From Marinobacterium ramblicola (GTDB lineage Bacteria; Pseudomonadota; Gammaproteobacteria; Pseudomonadales; Balneatricaceae), in NCBI RefSeq assembly GCF_019084545.1, contig NZ_JAHREP010000002.1, forward strand, positions 174,234 through 238,233: a stretch of DNA of 64,000 bases. Direction: 5' to 3'. Position numbers and translations under genes: made by a program. Below the pieces are notes generated by a model. That model made no database searches, was not told where the DNA came from, and saw only the letters and a program-made list of their open reading frames with translations. Below, one piece after another: positions 15,030 through 24,600 of the stretch (position 1 is its first letter; the number at the start of each line of letters is the position of its first letter).

Positions 15030-18000
15030 ATGGCGCCCGAATACCGCATGATGGATGGCAACGAAGCCGCTGCCACCATCGCTCACCTGCTCAACGATGT
15101 GATCGCGATCTACCCGATCACTCCCGCCTCGCCCATGGGTGAGCTGTGCGATAGCTGGAGCGCCAACGGGCGCCCCAACCTCTGGGGTGCCGTGCCCGAT
15201 GTGATCGAGCTGCAGAGCGAGGCCGGTGCCGCCGGTGCCGTGCATGGCGCGCTGCAGGCCGGTGCCAAGACCTGTACCTTCACCGCCTCCCAGGGGTTGC
15301 TGCTGAAGATCCCCAACATGTTCAAGATCGCCGGTGAGCTGACGCCGACGGTGTTTCATGTCGCCGCGCGTTCGGTGGCCACCCATGCCCTGTCGATCTT
15401 CTGCGATCACTCCGATGTGATGGCCACGCGCAGCACCGGGTTCGCGCTGCTGGCCTCGAATTGCGGCCAGGAGGTGATGGATTTTGCCTGTATCGCCGAG
15501 ATGGCGACGCTGGAGGGACGGGTGCCGGTGCTGCACTTCTTCGACGGTTTCCGCACCAGCCACGAGGTGAGCAAGGTGGAACTGGTCACCGCGGAGCAGC
15601 TGCGCGAACTGATCCCGGCGCATCTGGTCCAGGCCTGTCGTGACCGCGGCATGTCGCCGAACCGGCCCCAGGTGCGCGGCACCTCACAGAACCCGGATGT
15701 TTTCTTCCAGTCGCGCGAGGCGAGCAACCCCTTGTACAACGCCTTCCCCGGCATCGTGCAGTCGGCGATGGACCGTTTCGCCGCGGTCACCGGTCGCCAG
15801 TACCGGCTCTATGAATACTGCGGTGCGCCCGATGCCGAGCGGGTGATCCTGCTGATGGGCTCGGGTGCGCAAACCGCGGTGGAGACGGTGGCGCATCTGA
15901 ACGCGTCCGGCGGCAAGGTCGGCGTGCTGAAGGTAAGACTGTTCCGCCCCTTCGATGGCAAGCGGCTGATCGCGGCGCTGCCGGCGACAACCAAGGCACT
16001 GGCGGTGCTCGACCGCACCAAGGAGCCCGGCGCCGACGGCGAGCCGCTGTACAAGGATGTGGCTACCGCGCTGCTACAGGCATACGCCAGTGGCGACTGG
16101 CAGGGGGCAACTCTGCCGCGGATCGTCGGCGGCCGTTTCGGCCTGGGTTCCAAGGAGTTTACCCCGGCGATGGTCAAGGCGGTGTTCGACTACCTGGACG
16201 GCGAGACACCGCGCCACCCGTTTACCGTCGGTATCGACGACGACCTGAGCCAGCTGAGCCTGGCCTACGATGCCGATTTCCGCACCGATGCCTGCAACCA
16301 GTGGGTGCAGGCGGTGTTCTACGGCCTGGGCGCCGATGGTACCGTCAGTGCCAACAAAAACAGTATCAAGATCATCGGCAGCGAGCCGGGGCGCTATGCC
16401 CAGGGCCATTTCGTCTACGACTCGAAGAAGTCCGGCGCGGTGACGGTATCCCATCTGCGTTTCGGTCCCGAGCCGATCCACGCCGCCTACGAGATTCAGC
16501 CGGGGCAGGCGGATTTCGTCGCCTGTCATCAACCCCAGTTCCTCGACCGTTATCCGATGTTCGAACTGGCGAAGCGGGGCGCCTGTGTATTGATCAACAC
16601 ACCTTTGACCGGCGCAGCCTTTTGGACCAGCCTGCCGGGTGAGGTGCAGCGGTTGATGCAAAACCGCAAGCTGCGTGTGTATCTGATCGATGCCTACAAG
16701 GTGGCGGAGGAGGCCGGGCTCGGCAAGCGGATCAATACCATCATGCAGACCTGCTTCTTTGCCCTGACCGAAGTGCTGCCGAAACAGGCCGCGATCGCGG
16801 CGATCAAATCCGCGGTGGAAAGCAGCTACGGCAAACGCAGCCGCCGGATCGCCGATATGAATATCGAGGCGATCGATAATGCGCTGGCCCACCTGAACGC
16901 CTTCGAAGTGCCTGCCAAGCCACCTGGGCAGATCCCGATGCGGGCGATCGAGGTGGCAGAGGATCCCTTCCTGAAGAGCATCACCGCCGAGCTGATCACC
17001 GGACGCGGTGATGCGTTGCGCGTGAGTCAGCTGCCGCTGGACGGGGCCTGGCCCTCGGGCACAGCACAGTATGAAAAGCGCGACCTGGCGCTGCAGATCC
17101 CCAGCTGGGAGCCGGATCTGTGCACCCACTGCGGCAAGTGCGTGCTGGTCTGCCCGCACAGCGTGATCCGCTCCAAGGCGTTCGATGCTGCAGCACTGGC
17201 GGACGCGCCGGATGGGTTCAAGGCGGTGCCGATCAAGGGCGCGAAGGAGTTCCCGCCCGATACGCTGATCAGCTACCAGCTCTCGCCGGAGGACTGCACC
17301 GGCTGTACCCTCTGTGTCGAGATCTGTCCGATCAGCGACAAGAGCAACGCCAGCCGCAAGGCGATCAACATGGTGCCGAAGGCGCAGACGCTGGAGCAGG
17401 AGACGCGCAACTGGACCTTCTTCAACGCGCTGCCCGAATTCGACCGCACCCAGGTCAAGGAGACCACCCTGAAGGGCGCGATGCTCTATCAGCCACTGTT
17501 CGAGTTCAGTGGCGCCTGCTCCGGTTGCGGCGAAACGCCTTACGTGCGCCTGCTCAGCCAGCTCTATGGCGACCATATGCTGGTGGCCAACGCCACCGGC
17601 TGCTCATCGATCTACGGTGGCAACCTGCCCACCACGCCCTGGACCCATAATGCCGAGGGGCGCGGCCCGGCCTGGAACAACTCCCTGTTCGAGGACAACG
17701 CCGAGTTCGGCCTGGGGATGCGCGCGGCGCTGGATGCGCAGAGCGCCTACGCGCGGGCGCTGCTGGAAGACCTGGCCAGCAAGCTCGACGCGGAGCTGGT
17801 CACGGCCATTCTGAACGCCGACGAGAGCAGCGAGGCGGGGCTGGCGGCGCAACGAGAACGGATCGAAACACTGCGCGATGCGTTGGCTAAGATCGACGAC
17901 CCTTGTGCCCGTACCCTGTTGGCGGTGGCGGACAAGCTGGCGCGGCACAGCGTCTGGATCGTCGGCGGTGATGGTTGGGCCTACGATATCGGCTACGGCG

Positions 18001-18659
18001 GTCTCGATCATGTGCTCGCCTCCGGGCGCAACGTCAACATTCTGGTGCTCGACACCGAGGTCTACTCCAATACCGGCGGCCAGACCTCCAAGGCCACGCC
18101 GCGGGCGGCGGTGGCCAAGTTCTCCGCCGGTGGCAAGCCGGGACCGAAGAAGGACCTGGCGCGGCTGGCGATGGACTACGAGCATGTCTACGTGGCCCAC
18201 GTGGCCTATGCCGCCAAGGATGTGCAGACCCTGCGCACCTTCCTCGAGGCGGAAAGCTACGACGGACCCTCGCTGATCATCGCCTATTCGCCCTGTATCG
18301 CCCACGGTTTCGACATGGCCGACAACCATGAGCATCAGCGGCTGGCGGTGGAGTCCGGGCACTGGCCGCTGTTCCGCTACGACCCGCGCCGGGCGATTGA
18401 AGGGCAAAACCCGTTACGGATGGACTCCAAACCGCCTTCGATTCCCTACTCACATTTTGCCCGCACCGAAGCACGTTTCAGCATGCTGATGCGCACCCAC
18501 CCCGAGGCCGCCAAGACGTTCCTCGATGCCGCCCAGCACGAGGTGACCGAGCGTTACCACCGTTACGCCCAGCTCGCCGAGCTGAGCTGGGAAGAGGTGG
18601 CATCGCCGGCCGAGGACGAGCAGCCGCAAGCAACCGGTGCCGAGGAGGTACAACCATGA
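15030..18659 (+). CDS. nifJ: pyruvate:ferredoxin (flavodoxin) oxidoreductase, homodimeric type
   Basis: A 1209-residue fused-domain enzyme, the usual length for NifJ/PFOR. It converts pyruvate and CoA to acetyl-CoA and CO2 and reduces ferredoxin or flavodoxin. Visible in order: the N-terminal pyruvate-binding YPITPASPMGEL; a two-cluster ferredoxin domain with CTHCGKCVLVCP and CTGCTLCVEICP; the CSGCGET and ATGCSSIYGGN cysteines of the proximal cluster; and the C-terminal thiamine-diphosphate site GGDGWAYDIGYGG with DTEVYSNTGGQTSKATPRAA. AAGGAG precedes the ATG. The last codons overlap the next gene. No nif genes are nearby, so nitrogen fixation is not implied; fermentative or low-oxygen pyruvate use is more likely. 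Confidence 0.96.
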   Translation: MAPEYRMMDGNEAAATIAHLLNDVIAIYPITPASPMGELCDSWSANGRPNLWGAVPDVIELQSEAGAAGAVHGALQAGAKTCTFTASQGLLLKIPNMFKIAGELTPTVFHVAARSVATHALSIFCDHSDVMATRSTGFALLASNCGQEVMDFACIAEMATLEGRVPVLHFFDGFRTSHEVSKVELVTAEQLRELIPAHLVQACRDRGMSPNRPQVRGTSQNPDVFFQSREASNPLYNAFPGIVQSAMDRFAAVTGRQYRLYEYCGAPDAERVILLMGSGAQTAVETVAHLNASGGKVGVLKVRLFRPFDGKRLIAALPATTKALAVLDRTKEPGADGEPLYKDVATALLQAYASGDWQGATLPRIVGGRFGLGSKEFTPAMVKAVFDYLDGETPRHPFTVGIDDDLSQLSLAYDADFRTDACNQWVQAVFYGLGADGTVSANKNSIKIIGSEPGRYAQGHFVYDSKKSGAVTVSHLRFGPEPIHAAYEIQPGQADFVACHQPQFLDRYPMFELAKRGACVLINTPLTGAAFWTSLPGEVQRLMQNRKLRVYLIDAYKVAEEAGLGKRINTIMQTCFFALTEVLPKQAAIAAIKSAVESSYGKRSRRIADMNIEAIDNALAHLNAFEVPAKPPGQIPMRAIEVAEDPFLKSITAELITGRGDALRVSQLPLDGAWPSGTAQYEKRDLALQIPSWEPDLCTHCGKCVLVCPHSVIRSKAFDAAALADAPDGFKAVPIKGAKEFPPDTLISYQLSPEDCTGCTLCVEICPISDKSNASRKAINMVPKAQTLEQETRNWTFFNALPEFDRTQVKETTLKGAMLYQPLFEFSGACSGCGETPYVRLLSQLYGDHMLVANATGCSSIYGGNLPTTPWTHNAEGRGPAWNNSLFEDNAEFGLGMRAALDAQSAYARALLEDLASKLDAELVTAILNADESSEAGLAAQRERIETLRDALAKIDDPCARTLLAVADKLARHSVWIVGGDGWAYDIGYGGLDHVLASGRNVNILVLDTEVYSNTGGQTSKATPRAAVAKFSAGGKPGPKKDLARLAMDYEHVYVAHVAYAAKDVQTLRTFLEAESYDGPSLIIAYSPCIAHGFDMADNHEHQRLAVESGHWPLFRYDPRRAIEGQNPLRMDSKPPSIPYSHFARTEARFSMLMRTHPEAAKTFLDAAQHEVTERYHRYAQLAELSWEEVASPAEDEQPQATGAEEVQP

Positions 18660-19657
18660 AACAACGACTGAACGCGCGCTATCTGGGGCTGGATCTGAAA
18701 AGCCCGCTGGTGCCCTCGGCCTCGCCGTTGACCGCCACCCTGAGCGGCGCCCGCGCACTGGAGGATGCCGGTGCCGCGGCGATCGTTATGCACAGCCTGT
18801 TCGAGGAGGAGTGTCAGAAGGATCAGCAGATGCTGCATCAGTTCCTCTATGACCGGGAGCAGGGCCATGCCGAATCTGAAGGTTATCTGCCGGAGCCCGA
18901 TGGCTTCAAGACTGCCGAGGAGCGTTACCTGGAGACACTGCGGCAGATGAAAGAGCATCTGGAGGTACCGGTGATCGCCAGCCTGAATGGCGTGACCCGG
19001 CGTGGTTGGTCAGATCATGCCTGGCAGATCGCCGAGGCCGGCGCCGATGCGCTGGAGCTGAACGTCTATTATGTCGCCGCGGATGCGGACGAATCGTCGC
19101 AGGATGTAGAGCGGCGTTATCTGGATATCCTGCATGCGGTCCGCTCCTCGGTACCGGATCTGCCGCTGGCGGTGAAGATCTCCTCCCAGTTCACCAGTCC
19201 CGTGCATTTCGTCAGTCAGCTCAAGCAGGTGGGTGCCAATGCCGTGGTGCTGTTCAACCGCTTCCTGCAACCGGACATTCAGCTGGAGACCCGCCGTCTG
19301 CGCTCGCTACTTGAGTTGTCGCGCTCCGAGGAGCTGCGCGAGCGGTTGCGCTGGATCGCCATCGTGCGCGCCCAGGTGGCGATCGATATCGCCGTCACCG
19401 GTGGTGTGCACAGCGCCGAGGATGTGCTGAAGGCACAGATGTGCGGTGCCGACATCACCCAGATGGCCAGTGCCCTGATGCAGCGCGGCCCCGGCATCAT
19501 CCGCGAGATGGAGGCGATGCTGCTCGACTGGCTGGATGAGAACGAATACGACAACCTGCTGCAGCTCAAGGGCAGTGTCTCCTACCGCAATGCGGCCGAC
19601 CCTGCAGGGTTCGAGCGGGCCAATTACCTGGAGACATTGGACAGCTGGCGGCCTTGA
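18656..19657 (+). CDS. dihydroorotate dehydrogenase-like flavoprotein
   Basis: A 333-residue TIM-barrel protein of the dihydroorotate/dihydropyrimidine dehydrogenase family. Features include the N-terminal LGLDLKSPLVPSASPLT, the phosphate/FMN-type VTGGVHSAEDVLKAQMCGA near residues 250-270, and LPLAVKISSQFTS. The gene overlaps the nifJ stop by 4 bases, so translation is coupled. This DHODH-like gene is a frequent neighbour of nifJ in bacteria, which suggests a flavin enzyme that uses or supplies reduced ferredoxin instead of pyrimidine synthesis. Substrate unknown. It is not the housekeeping PyrD. Confidence 0.85.
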   Translation: MKQRLNARYLGLDLKSPLVPSASPLTATLSGARALEDAGAAAIVMHSLFEEECQKDQQMLHQFLYDREQGHAESEGYLPEPDGFKTAEERYLETLRQMKEHLEVPVIASLNGVTRRGWSDHAWQIAEAGADALELNVYYVAADADESSQDVERRYLDILHAVRSSVPDLPLAVKISSQFTSPVHFVSQLKQVGANAVVLFNRFLQPDIQLETRRLRSLLELSRSEELRERLRWIAIVRAQVAIDIAVTGGVHSAEDVLKAQMCGADITQMASALMQRGPGIIREMEAMLLDWLDENEYDNLLQLKGSVSYRNAADPAGFERANYLETLDSWRP

Positions 19658-19813
19658 CCGAATGGTCAGGGGTGACAACTCTATATCTGGTGTTAGTATT
19701 CTGTGAACGAATGTTTTAATCGGGCGTGCAGGTGACAGAACAACCTATCACTCTGTAATCTGATCGGGGCATTATCCATGAGGTAGCGGGAATGCTAACC
19801 CACACTCCGATGA

Positions 19814-19827
19814 CCAAAGGGCTTTGG
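19814..19827 (+). promoter_or_regulatory. short palindrome covering the siaB ribosome-binding site
   Basis: CCAAAG-GG-CTTTGG ends one base before the siaB start codon. The only Shine-Dalgarno-like sequence (AAAGGG, 19816-19821) lies inside it, so the stem could limit translation of the first gene in the operon. Inference from sequence only. Confidence 0.35.
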
Positions 19828-19828
19828 A

Positions 19829-20368
19829 ATGGATATTAAAGCGATAGAAAAAATACTGGAGGCGGACGGCATCGTCTTCCTCACGTATGGCGGTTTCATC
19901 ACTCAGTCCCTGATCGCCGGCATGACCGACGCGCTGGAGCGCGAGAGTGAAAAAAAGGATATTAATCAAAGGCTGGCGAACAATATATTCGTCATATTCA
20001 TCGAGCTTTCGCAGAATATGATGAACTACTCCAAGAGTCGCGAGAGTGCAGGTGAGGCGTTCGATCCCAAGGGGCTGATCGTTGTCGGCAAGGGCGAGAG
20101 TGATTCTTACTACATACTCAGCCAGAATATCCTCGATCGTAGCGACAGAGACAAGATTCAGCCCAAACTCGAGGAGATCCAGAGACTGGACAACGAGGCG
20201 TTGAAGCTGCGATACCGGGAGCTGCGCAAAAGTGGTCGGGATAGTCACGGTAAGGGAGCGGGGATCGGCTTCTACGAGATCGCCAAACGCTGTGACCGGA
20301 TCCAGTACGAATTCATTCCCATCGGCGACGACAAATATTACTTTCAGTTCAAAGCTATCGTGAAATGA
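19829..20368 (+). CDS. siaB: SiaB-type protein kinase of a partner-switching module
   Basis: A 179-residue protein of the SiaB family (DUF6272). It has a GHKL-like ATPase layout: an N-box FIELSQNMMNYSK (about residues 55-67) and a glycine-rich GKGAGIGFYEIAKRC (about 140-154). In Pseudomonas aeruginosa SiaB phosphorylates SiaC, and the PP2C phosphatase SiaA reverses this. Here the gene is followed directly by siaC (overlapping start/stop region), then an HD-GYP gene and a PP2C sensor gene, so a complete kinase-phosphoprotein-phosphatase loop is encoded. No membrane segment; cytoplasmic. Confidence 0.85.
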   Translation: MDIKAIEKILEADGIVFLTYGGFITQSLIAGMTDALERESEKKDINQRLANNIFVIFIELSQNMMNYSKSRESAGEAFDPKGLIVVGKGESDSYYILSQNILDRSDRDKIQPKLEEIQRLDNEALKLRYRELRKSGRDSHGKGAGIGFYEIAKRCDRIQYEFIPIGDDKYYFQFKAIVK

Positions 20369-20382
20369 TCCGGGGTGCTGTC

Positions 20383-20760
20383 ATGGAAAAACTGCATTTG
20401 GAAGCGACTCAATACACACCGGAGATCAGCCTGGATCCCAACGGGGTCATAGCCTTTACCGGCAAGTCCTATCCGGAGAACACCTTCGATTTCTACCAGC
20501 CGGTAATGGAGTGGCTGGACCAGTACTTTGGCAATGAGTTGCCGGAGCGGACGGTGGTCAACATGGAGATCATCTACTTCAACTCCAGCAGCTCCAAGTT
20601 GTTCTTCGACATGTTTGACATGATGGAGGAGGCCGGCAGCGAGCATGCTCTGGAGGTTAACTGGATCTACGATCCTGAAAACGAGAGCGCACGCGAGGCG
20701 GGTGAAGATTTCATCGAAGATTTCGACAAATTGACCATTAACCTCATCGAAAAGGGATAA
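20383..20760 (+). CDS. siaC: SiaC-type regulatory phosphoprotein (DUF1987)
   Basis: A 125-residue protein of the SiaC/DUF1987 family. Family features are SYPENTFDFYQPV near the N terminus and MEIIYFNSSSSKLFFDM in the middle, then the acidic WIYDPENES. In P. aeruginosa SiaC, Thr68 is the SiaB phosphorylation site; here, counting from this start, residue 68 is Ser in the FNSSSSK stretch, so a Ser replaces Thr at the equivalent site. The ATG at 20365 overlaps the siaB stop and is an alternative start, but 20383 has GGGG upstream and gives the family's usual length and numbering. Unphosphorylated SiaC activates a diguanylate cyclase in Pseudomonas; here the adjacent effector is an HD-GYP enzyme. 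Confidence 0.88.
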   Translation: MEKLHLEATQYTPEISLDPNGVIAFTGKSYPENTFDFYQPVMEWLDQYFGNELPERTVVNMEIIYFNSSSSKLFFDMFDMMEEAGSEHALEVNWIYDPENESAREAGEDFIEDFDKLTINLIEKG

Positions 20761-20764
20761 ACCG

Positions 20765-21562
20765 ATGAGTATCAATCCGGACGAAAAGCTCATCATGGAG
20801 CTTGAGGGGTTGCGCGAGCGATTCAACAAGACCACCGACAAGATCATCAGGGATATCAATCGTCAGAAGAAGATCATGGAGCGCAGCGACAAGCGCCAGC
20901 GACAGGAGTATGACGAGATCCAGAAGCGGGTGGCGGAAGTCGAGGCGCTGAACCGCGAGATCGAGGAGACCCAACGCGAGGTGGTGTTCACCATGGGCGC
21001 CATCGGCGAGAGTCGCTCCAAGGAGACCGGTAACCACGTCAAGCGTGTGGCAGAGTACTCTAAACTCTTTGCCCTCTATTATGGAGTGGACCCGGATCAG
21101 GCCGAGCTGCTCAAGCAGGCTTCGCCGATGCACGATATCGGCAAGGTCGCCATCCCCGACAGCATCTTGAACAAACCGGGTCGTCTCGACGACGAGGAGC
21201 TGGAGGTGATGCGCACCCATGCCCAGTTGGGGCATGAGATGCTGGCCTACTCCACCCGGCCATTGCTGAAGCTGGCGGCCACCGTGGCCCTCGAGCATCA
21301 TGAAAAATGGGACGGCAGCGGCTATCCACGGGGACTGAAGGGTAAGGATATCCATATCGCCGGCCGGATCACGGCGTTGGCTGATGTGTTCGACGCACTG
21401 GGCAGCGATCGCTGCTATAAGAAAGCCTGGGACGATGAGCGGATCTTCGCGCTGTTCCGCGAGGAGCGCGGGCGCCATTTCGATCCCGATCTGATCGATA
21501 TCTTCTTTGAACATATCGATGAGTTTCTGGAGATCCGCGAACAGTTGAAGGATGACTATTGA
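20765..21562 (+). CDS. HD-GYP c-di-GMP phosphodiesterase of the Sia-like operon
   Basis: A 265-residue cytoplasmic protein. The first 75 residues are charged and predicted coiled coil; the rest is a canonical HD-GYP domain with SKETGNHVKRV (His91), MHDIGK (His123-Asp124), HHEKWDGSGYP (178-188) and ADVFDAL. All visible metal ligands are intact, so hydrolysis of c-di-GMP is expected. It begins 4 bases after siaC and precedes the PP2C sensor gene. In the Pseudomonas operon this place belongs to the SiaD diguanylate cyclase, which also has an N-terminal helical part that receives SiaC. The N-terminal coiled coil here is the obvious candidate surface for SiaC. Confidence 0.9.
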   Translation: MSINPDEKLIMELEGLRERFNKTTDKIIRDINRQKKIMERSDKRQRQEYDEIQKRVAEVEALNREIEETQREVVFTMGAIGESRSKETGNHVKRVAEYSKLFALYYGVDPDQAELLKQASPMHDIGKVAIPDSILNKPGRLDDEELEVMRTHAQLGHEMLAYSTRPLLKLAATVALEHHEKWDGSGYPRGLKGKDIHIAGRITALADVFDALGSDRCYKKAWDDERIFALFREERGRHFDPDLIDIFFEHIDEFLEIREQLKDDY

Positions 21563-21665
21563 CCGGGTGTCCGGTTAAGGCTCATTGATGGGCCGGGCCG
21601 GCTGGAGGACAGTTCTAGACGGAGTCCGGCGCTTGGTCGGTCCGTGGCAGCACAGGGATTTCAGG

Positions 21666-24600
21666 ATGAGAAGATTGTGTGCACTGCTGTTGCTCCTGTT
21701 CAGCTGCCTGGTACAGGCCGACCCCGCTCAATTCAGGGCCTCCCTCGACAGAACGCAGCTGGGGTGGCTCGATAGCCACCCGCAGATCCGTATCGGTGCG
21801 ATGGATGGCTGGCCGCCGATGAATTTCGTCGACTATCGCCAGCGCCCGCAAGGGATAGGTGCCGACCTGGTGGCGGCCCTGAACCGGCGCCTGGACGGCC
21901 GTCTGCAGATCGTCTCCGGCCCCTGGAGCGAGATCTACGAGCAAACCCGGCAGGGCGAGCTCGATGCGCTGCTTGATATAACGCCAAAACCGGAGCGGGA
22001 AGCGTTCTTCAACTTCACCCGACCTTACCTGCATATCCCTCACGTGATTGTCGCCCGTAAGGACGTTGCCTACCTGTCCAGCCTGGACGCGTTGGCCGGT
22101 AAGACCGTGGCCTTGGAGGCGAGTATCGGTACGGTCAAATATCTGCAAACCCACTACCCGCAGATCACCATTCGCGAATACCGCGATACCTCTCACTGCC
22201 TGGACGCGGTCAACCGGGGCGAAGCGGATGCCTATGTCGGTAACCGCGCCGTTGCCGATTATCTGATCGCACAGGAGCTGCTGCAGAACCTCAAGGTACA
22301 CGGGCGAGACAACACCCGGCCGGGTTCGGTGCTGGCGATCGGCACGCCGAAACAGGATCCGATACTGCGCGATATTCTGCAGCTTGCACTCGACGATATC
22401 GCGCCGCCGGAGTTCAACACCATCCTCTCCCACTGGAGTGCGGCACAGGCAGACGATATCGAACTGACGGCACAGGAGCTGGCCTGGATTGCGCAACAGA
22501 CCGAGGTTCGGGTCGGCGGTGAAACCGACTGGCCACCGTTCGACTTTGTCGGCCAGGATGGCCGTTACCAGGGAGTATCGCGCGATATCCTGGATCTGGT
22601 CGCGAACAAGACCGGTCTCAAGCTGCGTTACATCACCGGCCAGAGCTGGGCGGAGATGCTGGCGGCATTCAAGAGCGGTGAGCTGGACATACTGCCGGCG
22701 ATCTACAAAAGCGAGTCGCGTGCCGAGTATACCGAATTCACCGACCCCTACCTGGAGGTCAAGGACTACGCCTTCATGCGCAGCGATGCACCGCCACCGG
22801 CCTCGCTGGAGGCGCTGGCGAAGATGCGCATTGCGGTGATCGAGGGGTATCAGATTGCCGAAAACCTGCGTAATCGCTTCCCCGATATCAAGCTGGTGCG
22901 AGTCGATTCATTGCAGCAGGGGATCGATGCCGTACTGCTTGGCCGTGCCGATGCCTACATCGACGGTTATGCGGTTGTCAGATATCACCTGGCGCGTAAT
23001 CTGCAGACGGGAATCGAACCAGTGCTGCCGGTGGACTTTTACGTCAATACGCTGCATGTGGGGGTGAGCAAGCGCCAGCCTCTGCTCGCCGGCATAGTGC
23101 AGAAGGCGGTCGCCTCGATCAGCGACGAGGAAAAAAATGCGATCCTGTTGAAGTGGTTTGGCGAGCAACCGACGCTCGTTCGGCAGCGGATCGAACTCTC
23201 CGCACAGGAGCGCACATTTATCGCGGAGCATCCGCAGATCCGGGTATTCCACGATGCCAACTGGCCCCCTTTCAGTTTCGAGGAAAAGGGGCGGGCAGAG
23301 GGACTCTCCGTTTCGTTGATGAACCTGATCGCCGAGAAAACCGGTTTGAGCATCGACTATGTTACCGGCCCCGCCTGGGATGAGGCGATGCAGGATGCAC
23401 GTGACGGCCAGATCGACCTGCTGCTCGACGTGTCGCCGTCGCCCGAGCGGGCCGAGTATCTGACGTTTACCTCACCCTATATCCAGGCGTTACGCGGCAT
23501 CGTAATGCGCCAGGGAGCGCCCCCGGTAGAGCGTTTCGAGCAGTTGCTCGACAAAACCATCGCCTTGCCGCGGGGGTTCTATTACACCGAGTATTTCCAG
23601 AAATACCACCCCGAGGTGAAGCTCTACCTGGTCGACACCGATGAGGAGGCGCTGCAGGCGGTCGCTTACGGCAAGGCCGACCTGACCCTGGGGGTGATGG
23701 CGGCGCATCAGTATCTGATGGAGAAGAACTACATCACCAACCTGAAGATTGTCGGCTTGCCCGAGTCGGAGCTGGATTCGGATCTGTTTCAACCTTCGCC
23801 GCTGGCGATTGCCATACGCAAAAGCGCTCCCGAACTGGCCTCGATCCTGGACAAGGGGCTGGCCGCGATCAGTACCGATGAGATGCGCGCCCTGATCCAG
23901 CTCTGGCTGGGGGACTCCAACAGCTATCCCGATCCGGCGGCGCTGGAGGCGCTGAACCTGTCCCGGGAGGAGAAGGAGTGGCTGCGTAGCCATTCGGTTG
24001 TCCGCTATAGCGAAGTCAATTGGAAACCGCTGTCGATCATCGACAACGGGCGGATGACCGGCATCATGGGCGAGTACCTGTCGCTGGTGGAGCGGCGCAC
24101 CGGCATTGAGTTCCAGTACGTACCGGCGCAGAGCTGGCCGGAGGTGCTAGACCTGTTTACCAGCGGTGTGATCGATATGGTTCCGGGCGCGGGCGACTCG
24201 CCGCAGGAGCGCTCTCTGGGCCTGATGAGCGACCGTTATGCCGGGTATCCGATGGTGATCGTGACCAACAGCCAGATCGCCTATGTGCGCTCGCTGGATG
24301 AACTCGGTCAACGCACCTTTGCCGTGCCCCAAGGCTATACCAGCGCTTACTATCTCAAGCAGGCGCTGCCGGGGGCGAAGCTGATAGAAACCCAGGATAT
24401 TCCCGAGGCGCTGGGTCTGGTTGCCAGCGGCAAGGCCGACGCATTCGTTGGGCATCTGGCGCCGGCACTCTACTACATGGGGCAGATGTCCGGCGGTGAG
24501 CTGCGCATCGCCGGCAATGCCGATTTCCAGTTCAGTCATCACTTTCTGATCTCGCCGCGCTACCCGGAGCTGCTGTCGATCGTCAACAAGGTGTTCGCTA

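Noticed and set aside
15030-18659. Nitrogen-fixation island suggested by nifJ
   Set aside because: No other nif gene is present; pyruvate:ferredoxin oxidoreductases also serve fermentative metabolism.
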